A stretch of DNA of 5,527 nucleotides from CAZXCK01 sp964639225 (GTDB lineage: Bacteria; Chloroflexota; Anaerolineae; Aggregatilineales; Phototrophicaceae), in assembly GCA_964639225.1 (NCBI GenBank), contig CAZXCK010000209.1:1-5527 (forward strand), written 5' to 3'. The position numbers and the translations under genes were made by a program. Under the pieces are notes generated by a model. The model did not search any database and was not told where the DNA came from. It saw only the letters and a list, made by a program, of their open reading frames with translations. Below, one piece after another: positions 1 through 5,527 of this stretch. Position 1 is the stretch's first letter. The number at the start of each line of letters is the position of its first letter.

Positions 1-128
1 CACGGCGCTTTCGGCTCACCGGCAGGGCGCACCTGTTCCGTCCCTCCTGTAGCACGCCGCCTTGTCAACTCAATTGTTTACCCGCTGAACAGGTACCTTA
101 TGCTAATCGGCCCTTAAGTGTGGTAATA
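1..128. other. Upstream flank with no supportable gene
   Basis: I see no gene here. Plus-strand frame 1 is open from base 1 to a TAA at 115-117, so the tail of an upstream gene is possible, but the 38 codons show no recognisable motif. All three minus-strand frames contain stops. No hairpin with a T-run is visible. A TTTACC/TATGCT pair at 77-82 and 99-104 (16-base spacing) could be a weak extra promoter for the next gene. Confidence 0.4.
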
Positions 129-157
129 TTGACCTGTATCTGATTGATCAGTATCAT
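129..157 (+). promoter_or_regulatory. Sigma70-like promoter of ftsH
   Basis: A -35 box TTGACC (129-134) and a -10 box TATCAT (152-157) are separated by exactly 17 bases, and each matches the sigma70 consensus at 5 of 6 positions. Transcription would begin near 164, giving a leader of about 55 bases before the GTG at 219. This also argues against the in-frame TTG at 144, which lies inside the promoter. Consensus match only; no transcript data. Confidence 0.65.
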
Positions 158-206
158 CAGGTTAAGCGGCACGCTTGTGTGCCCGCCATTGATTACGGGT
201 TTTGTT

Positions 207-210
207 GGAG
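207..210 (+). promoter_or_regulatory. Ribosome binding site of ftsH
   Basis: GGAG sits 8 bases before the GTG at 219 and decides the start. The upstream in-frame TTG at 144 has no purine-rich Shine-Dalgarno sequence and lies upstream of the likely transcription start. Confidence 0.7.
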
Positions 211-218
211 TCGCTTTT

Positions 219-2174
<1,956 letters not shown>

Positions 2175-2194
2175 ACGCGACCTATCCGCAGCTA

Positions 2195-2238
2195 AAAAGG
2201 CGCAGGGCAAACTTGACGATTGCTCTGCGCTTTTGATT
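2195..2238 (+). terminator. Rho-independent terminator of ftsH
   Basis: The left arm 2195-2210 pairs with the right arm 2220-2234: GCAA/TTGC, a G-T wobble, GCGCAG/CTGCGC, one bulged G (2199), then AAAA/TTTT. The loop is 9 bases and the right arm runs into a T-run. It starts 20 bases after the ftsH stop. The A-run on the left makes partial activity on the other strand possible. Confidence 0.85.
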
Positions 2239-2249
2239 CCAGATGGCTT

Positions 2250-2284
2250 TGTTACGCTTATGGTGCGTTTCTGTAACGTTTATG
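2250..2284 (+). repeat. 13-bp imperfect direct repeat upstream of PPC gene 1
   Basis: TGTTACGCTTATG (2250-2262) recurs as TGTAACGTTTATG (2272-2284), 11 of 13 bases matching, with starts 22 bases apart, about two helical turns. The GTTAC (2251-2255) and GTAAC (2273-2277) cores are also inverted relative to each other. Position before the likely promoter suggests a regulator site, but no known regulator is recognised. Confidence 0.3.
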
Positions 2285-2329
2285 CGCTAAATTCTGAGTA
2301 AGAATCGTCTATAGATTACTAATTTGTTG

Positions 2330-2335
2330 TATACT
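2330..2335 (+). promoter_or_regulatory. Candidate -10 box of PPC gene 1
   Basis: TATACT lies 28 bases before the Shine-Dalgarno in an AT-rich gap and matches the -10 consensus at 5 of 6 positions. No convincing -35 box lies 16-18 bases upstream. The same hexamer precedes the paralogous gene at 4103-4108, which supports it modestly. Confidence 0.4.
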
Positions 2336-2362
2336 CGTAATGCAGTTGCGTTTACATCACTA

Positions 2363-2368
2363 AAGGAG
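2363..2368 (+). promoter_or_regulatory. Ribosome binding site of PPC gene 1
   Basis: AAGGAG followed by 9 bases and then the ATG at 2378. This strong site places the start at 2378 rather than the in-frame TTG at 2324, which lies before the candidate -10 box. The paralogue uses the same TAAAGGAG with the same 9-base spacing. Confidence 0.85.
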
Positions 2369-2377
2369 TCCGAAAGT

Positions 2378-3943
2378 ATGTCGTTTAATGTGCGTCATCT
2401 GTTATATGTGGTTCTGATCTGTTTACTGGTTGTACCCCTGGCCGTGATGGCTCAGGAAGACCTGACCGAAACTTATACTTCAGACGATGGGTTCGTCGAA
2501 TTTCAGTATCCTGCCGATTGGGTTGTGATCGAAGAAGAGGGCGAGATTATCCTCAGCAATTCCGCTACCCGTACCGACCTGATGGACCCCCCAACCGGTG
2601 ATGAGGTGGCGGTGCTGATGATCCCGGTCGTCACACAGTACCCCTTCTTCCCGTTCTTTGAACCCGGCTCCAGCGCCAGCGAGATCGCTGAAATCATGCT
2701 CGAAGACTTTCTGGTTGCGAGCGATGATGCTGTGATTTCGCCAGTCGAGGAGCTTCAGGTCGGCCCGTATAGCGCCGCCACGACCAGCGCTTTGGAGTCT
2801 CTTCAGGAAATCATCTTCTACATCCTGGTGCTGGATGCGGAAACGCACGTCATGGCCATGATCGCCATCGCCGATAGCAGCGAGACGGTAACCGCCAACG
2901 AGGACACCATCCTGGCGATTGCCGAAACGTTCGCCTTCACCGGCGATCCGTCGACCATCGGTATGCTTAACGAGGCCGGTTCACTTAGCTACGGCGAGGT
3001 CGTCGTCGGTGACCTGCAGAATCCGGATGGCGACGGCTGGACCTTCATGGGTGAAGCCGGTGATGTCGTCACCATCGCGCTGGATTCCGACGACTTCGAT
3101 GCCTACGTGGAGCTGTTCGACCCGAACGAAAACCTGGTCGCCAGTGACGACGACGGCGGCGGCAGCCTCAACTCATTGATCAGCAATTACACGCTGCCCA
3201 CCAGCGGCGAGTTCACCATCAACGCGCGCAGCTTCAGCAGCTCGGAAAGCGGCATCTACACGCTGTCGCTCAGCACTGGTGAAGTGGCCGAACTGCCGCC
3301 TGTTAGCAAGGCTGGTCCCATCAGCTACGGCGAGACTGTCACCGGCGATCTGCAGGTCGAGGACGGCGATCGCTGGACCTTTACCGGCAGCGCGGGCGAT
3401 GTCGTCACCATCGCGCTGGACTCCAACGACTTCGATGCCTACCTGGAACTCTACGGGCCAGACGGCGCGATGATCGCCAGCGATGACGATGGTGGCGGTG
3501 ACCTCAACTCACGCATCTCTGGATTTGTGCTGCCGGCTGACGGCGAGTACAGCATCAACGCGCGTGGCTGGAGTTCATCGGAGCGTGGTGTTTACACGCT
3601 GGAACTGAGCACCGGCGCGCCCACAGCCAGTGAGGCTGGCCCCATCAGCTACGGCGAGTCCGTCTCCGGCGATCTGCAGGTCGATGACGGCGACGCCTGG
3701 ACCTTCACCGGCAGCGCGGGTGATGTCGTCACCATCGCGCTGGAATCCGACGATTTCGACACTTATCTTGAGCTTTTTGGCCCGGATGGGGCGCTGCTGG
3801 TCAGCGATGACGACAGCGGCGGCAACCTGAATTCGCTGATCGACGGTTTCACGCTGCCGGCCAGTGGCGAGTACAGCATCGCCGCGCGCGGCTTCAGCCC
3901 CACAGCGCGCGGTGTTTACACACTGGAACTCAGCAGCAGCTAG
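2378..3943 (+). CDS. Secreted protein with PsbP/Mog1-like N-domain and three PPC domains
   Basis: A 521-aa protein of unknown function, predicted to be exported. A Sec signal peptide covers residues 1-25, with R6/H7, a hydrophobic core and likely cleavage at VMA|QED. Cys15 lies inside the core without a lipobox, so it is not a lipoprotein. Residues about 36-190 form a small domain beginning DGFVEFQYPADW, the kind of opening seen in PsbP/Mog1-like folds; this assignment is inferred. Three PPC-like (PF04151-type) beta domains follow at about 201-300, 313-411 and 421-521, each with an ISYG or LSYG opening, GDLQ, W-T-F, AGDVVTIAL, an SDDD loop and a closing YTL strand. PPC domains normally flank extracellular peptidases and help in secretion or substrate binding, but no catalytic domain is present. 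There is no C-terminal anchor; the protein ends just after the last domain. It is flanked by two terminators, so probably transcribed alone. Extracellular binding or adhesion is a plausible guess only. Confidence 0.9.
   Translation: MSFNVRHLLYVVLICLLVVPLAVMAQEDLTETYTSDDGFVEFQYPADWVVIEEEGEIILSNSATRTDLMDPPTGDEVAVLMIPVVTQYPFFPFFEPGSSASEIAEIMLEDFLVASDDAVISPVEELQVGPYSAATTSALESLQEIIFYILVLDAETHVMAMIAIADSSETVTANEDTILAIAETFAFTGDPSTIGMLNEAGSLSYGEVVVGDLQNPDGDGWTFMGEAGDVVTIALDSDDFDAYVELFDPNENLVASDDDGGGSLNSLISNYTLPTSGEFTINARSFSSSESGIYTLSLSTGEVAELPPVSKAGPISYGETVTGDLQVEDGDRWTFTGSAGDVVTIALDSNDFDAYLELYGPDGAMIASDDDGGGDLNSRISGFVLPADGEYSINARGWSSSERGVYTLELSTGAPTASEAGPISYGESVSGDLQVDDGDAWTFTGSAGDVVTIALESDDFDTYLELFGPDGALLVSDDDSGGNLNSLIDGFTLPASGEYSIAARGFSPTARGVYTLELSSS
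2978..3940 (+). repeat. Three tandem PPC-coding units in PPC gene 1
   Basis: Units lie at about 2978-3277, 3314-3610 and 3638-3940, each coding for 99-101 residues, joined by linkers of about 12 and 9 residues. DNA similarity is patchy but high in places: the 44-base stretches 3377-3420 and 3701-3744 differ at only 2 positions, and GATGTCGTCACCATCGCGCT occurs in all three units (from 3062, 3398 and 3722). The array therefore arose by internal duplication. Confidence 0.85.
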
Positions 3944-3965
3944 GCGATTTTGATCTGGCCAGTGC

Positions 3966-4001
3966 AAAACGCAGGGCTGCTTTATGGCTCCCTGCGTTTT
4001 T
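3966..4001 (+). terminator. Rho-independent terminator of PPC gene 1
   Basis: AAAACGCAGGG (3966-3976) pairs perfectly over 11 bases with CCCTGCGTTTT (3990-4000), with a 13-base loop and a TTTTT run at 3997-4001. It begins 23 bases after the TAG stop. The A-run opposite the T-run could give some activity on the other strand. Confidence 0.88.
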
Positions 4002-4039
4002 GACTCCGTGCAAGCTGTGCAAGGTCATTTTTAGGTGGC

Positions 4040-4059
4040 TTGTTGTATATATTGTTGTA
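4040..4059 (+). repeat. TTGTTGTA direct repeat upstream of PPC gene 2
   Basis: TTGTTGTA occurs at 4040-4047 and 4052-4059, 12 bases apart, in the AT-rich gap. The 10-mer TTGTTGTATA (4040-4049) also occurs upstream of the paralogue at 2324-2333, overlapping its candidate -10 box. TATATT at 4048-4053 could itself be a -10 box. Function unknown. Confidence 0.3.
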
Positions 4060-4102
4060 AGGATTCGCGTCCTCATCTGCCATGAATTTCGGTTTATTGC
4101 GG

Positions 4103-4108
4103 TATACT
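4103..4108 (+). promoter_or_regulatory. Candidate -10 box of PPC gene 2
   Basis: TATACT, 36 bases before the Shine-Dalgarno, matches the hexamer before the paralogue. The best -35 candidate, CTGCCA (4077-4082), is 20 bases away, too far for a standard promoter, so the call is weak. TATATT at 4048-4053 is an alternative. Confidence 0.35.
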
Positions 4109-4143
4109 GAAAATTGAAGGTAGTTCACTGGGACATGTTCGTT

Positions 4144-4150
4144 AAAGGAG
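4144..4150 (+). promoter_or_regulatory. Ribosome binding site of PPC gene 2
   Basis: AAAGGAG, 9 bases before the ATG at 4160, repeats the motif and spacing used by PPC gene 1 and fixes the start of a gene whose stop lies outside the window. Confidence 0.85.
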
Positions 4151-4159
4151 CTAAAGCGC

Positions 4160-5527
4160 ATGGCGCCCACAGTAAGACGTTTGTTTTTTCTGATTCTTGT
4201 CTGTTTGTTGGTCGTACCTACAGCGGTGATGGCCCAGGAAGACCTGACCGAATCATATGTCTCGGCAGATGGGTTTATCGAATTTCAGTATCCGGCTGGA
4301 TGGTCGGTCATTGAAGATTCGGAATTCGGCGGCGCGATCGCCGTGTCCAATTCCGCCACTCGCACCGATATGTCAGCGCCGCCGGGACCTGAAGAGATCG
4401 TGGTGGCGATCATCCCCGTTGCCGCGCAGTTCCCGGATTTTCCAATGCTGCCGCCAGACGCCAGCCCCTCGGAAAGTGTTGAGCTGTTGCTGGAAGATTT
4501 CCTGCTTGGGGTTGATGAGCAAGAGGCCAATGTAACGCCCATCGAGGCGCTACAAATTGGCCCCTACAGTGCCGCAACCGTCACCGCCTATGACAACTCC
4601 GCAGAACTGGGCTTCATGTTTGTGGTCATAGATGCTGAAACCTATGACTCGATCTTACTTGGCGCCAGTGGCAGCGAGTCGCTGCTGGCTGCCAACCAGG
4701 CGACTGTTCTGGCCATCGCCGAGACGTTCGCCTTTACCGGTGATCCCTCGCCAACGGGCAGGCTCGACGAGGTTGGCTCAATCAGCTATGGCCAGACCGT
4801 CACCGGTGACCTGCAGAACCCGGACGGCGACGCCTGGACCTTCATGGGTGATGCCGGTGATGTCATCACCATCGCGCTCGACTCCGACGATTTCGACACT
4901 TACCTTGAGCTTTATGGCCCGGACGACGCGCTGCTCGTCAGCGACGATGACGGCGGCGGCGACCTCAACTCGCTGATTGACGGTTTCGCGCTGCCAGCCA
5001 ACGGCACCTACACCATCAAGGCGCGCGGCTTCAGTTCGTCGGCGCGCGGCTTCTATACGCTGGTCCTAAACGGCGGCGGAGCGGATCTGCCCCCAGCGGT
5101 TGATCCGCCCCCAGCGGTTCAGGTTCCCGGCAGCATCAGCTACGGCGAAACGGTTACCGGTGACCTTCAGGTTGACGATGGCGATCGCTGGACCTTTATG
5201 GGGAATGCCGGTGATGTCGTCACCATCGCGCTGGCCTCCGACGAGTTCGACACCTTTGTGGAACTTTACGGCCCGGATGGCGCGCTGCTCGTCAGCGACG
5301 ACGACGGCGGTGGCAGCCTCAATTCGCTGATCGACGGCTTCACGCTGCCAGCCAGCGGCACCTACAGCATCAACGCGCGCGGCTTCAGCTCCACAGCGCG
5401 CGGCATGTACACACTGACGCTCACCAGCGGCGGCGGCCAGATCACACCCCCGCCGGTTCCCGGTTCCGGTACCATCAGCTACGGCGAAACGGTTACCGGT
5501 GACCTTCAGGTTGACGATGGCGATCGC
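4160..5527 (+). CDS. Secreted PPC-array protein, paralogue of PPC gene 1 (3' end outside window)
   Basis: An open frame of 456 codons from ATG 4160 to the last base with no stop, so the protein is longer than what is seen. Layout copies the preceding gene: signal peptide 1-25 with R6/R7 and cleavage at VMA|QED; an N-domain (about 36-195) sharing DGF-EFQYPA, SNSATRTD, GPYSAAT and AIAETFAFTGDPS with its neighbour; then PPC domains at about 206-304 and 324-423 and the start of a third at 437. Differences: two or three extra residues near position 55, and Pro/Gly-rich linkers (305-323 and 424-436) that are longer than those of gene 1. No catalytic motif is visible so far; a C-terminal peptidase, anchor or further PPC units could lie beyond the edge. 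Its own leader and the upstream terminator suggest a separate transcript. Function unknown; extracellular or envelope binding is inferred from architecture only. Confidence 0.9.
   Translation, partial: MAPTVRRLFFLILVCLLVVPTAVMAQEDLTESYVSADGFIEFQYPAGWSVIEDSEFGGAIAVSNSATRTDMSAPPGPEEIVVAIIPVAAQFPDFPMLPPDASPSESVELLLEDFLLGVDEQEANVTPIEALQIGPYSAATVTAYDNSAELGFMFVVIDAETYDSILLGASGSESLLAANQATVLAIAETFAFTGDPSPTGRLDEVGSISYGQTVTGDLQNPDGDAWTFMGDAGDVITIALDSDDFDTYLELYGPDDALLVSDDDGGGDLNSLIDGFALPANGTYTIKARGFSSSARGFYTLVLNGGGADLPPAVDPPPAVQVPGSISYGETVTGDLQVDDGDRWTFMGNAGDVVTIALASDEFDTFVELYGPDGALLVSDDDGGGSLNSLIDGFTLPASGTYSINARGFSSTARGMYTLTLTSGGGQITPPPVPGSGTISYGETVTGDLQVDDGDR
5084..5119 (+). repeat. 18-bp tandem duplication in the interdomain linker
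   Basis: Bases 5084-5101 and 5102-5119 are adjacent copies differing only at the fifth base (T versus C). They code for DLPPAV and DPPPAV, so the linker between PPC domains 1 and 2 has been lengthened by six residues without a frameshift. Confidence 0.85.
5134..5527 (+). repeat. Perfect 55-bp direct repeat between PPC units 2 and 3
   Basis: Bases 5134-5188 and 5473-5527 are identical, including every third codon position, with starts 339 bases (113 codons) apart. Each copy codes for the ISYGETVTGDLQ to GDGDR-type opening of a PPC unit. The second copy ends at the window edge, so 55 bases is a minimum. Confidence 0.9.

Larger units (their letters stand above)
4775..5527 (+). repeat. Tandem PPC-coding units in PPC gene 2 (array incomplete)
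   Basis: Unit 1 is at about 4775-5071, unit 2 at about 5129-5428, and unit 3 starts at about 5468 and is cut by the window end. Unit 3 opens with 55 bases identical to unit 2. Each unit codes for about 99-100 residues with the ISYG, GDLQ and W-T-F motifs and an SDDDGGG loop in the two complete ones. Confidence 0.85.

Noticed and set aside
2378..2452. Lipoprotein signal via Cys15 in both PPC proteins
   Set aside because: The residue before the cysteine is Ile or Val rather than Gly/Ala/Ser, and a clear signal peptidase I site (VMA|Q) lies ten residues later.
3982..4170. Minus-strand frame of 62 codons in the gap between the PPC genes
   Set aside because: It runs through the terminator hairpin and the leader of PPC gene 2, and its translation shows no recognisable domain.
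4114..4314. Alternative small frame spanning the start of PPC gene 2
   Set aside because: It overlaps the well-supported start and signal peptide in the 4160 frame and has no good ribosome binding site of its own.
2919..5330. Short plus-strand frames inside the PPC arrays
   Set aside because: They are shifted readings of the repeats with similar Pro/Ser/Thr/Arg-rich translations and no ribosome binding sites.
2978..5527. CRISPR array or mobile element explaining the repeats
   Set aside because: The repeats are about 300 bases, in frame and code for a protein domain; there are no short palindromic repeats with unique spacers, no transposase and no terminal inverted repeats.

Overview
The window carries three plus-strand genes: a complete ftsH-type membrane protease gene, a complete gene for a secreted protein built from pre-peptidase C-terminal (PPC) domains, and a paralogue of that second gene that runs off the right edge. 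The coding DNA is GC-rich and the gaps between genes are visibly AT-richer. A proline/asparagine-rich N-terminus on FtsH, and secreted proteins made of a PsbP/Mog1-like N-domain followed by tandem PPC domains with DDDGGG loops, remind me of Chloroflexota (Anaerolineae-like) genomes. This is an inference from style only; no marker here settles the phylum.

Layout. Bases 1-128 hold no gene I can support. A good sigma70-like promoter (129-157) leads to ftsH (GTG start 219, stop ending 2174), which is closed by an intrinsic terminator (2195-2238). An AT-rich regulatory gap of about 140 bases follows, with a 13-bp direct repeat, a TATACT -10 candidate and a strong ribosome binding site. Next comes PPC gene 1 (2378-3943, 521 aa), ended by a second terminator (3966-4001) that resembles the first in sequence. 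A second AT-rich gap leads to PPC gene 2 (4160 to beyond 5527, at least 456 codons and still open).

The three genes look like three separate transcription units. FtsH is the housekeeping AAA+ zinc protease of the inner membrane. The two PPC genes are tandem paralogues: their signal peptides, N-domains, repeat units and ribosome binding sites match each other. Both products should be exported, and neither visible part contains a catalytic domain or a membrane anchor. The most interesting content is this pair: PPC domains normally accompany extracellular peptidases, but here they form stand-alone arrays behind a small N-terminal domain. The DNA shows signs of ongoing repeat turnover: a perfect 55-bp direct repeat, an 18-bp tandem duplication in a linker, and tracts shared between the two genes. 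I see no RNA gene, CRISPR array, insertion sequence or known defence system.
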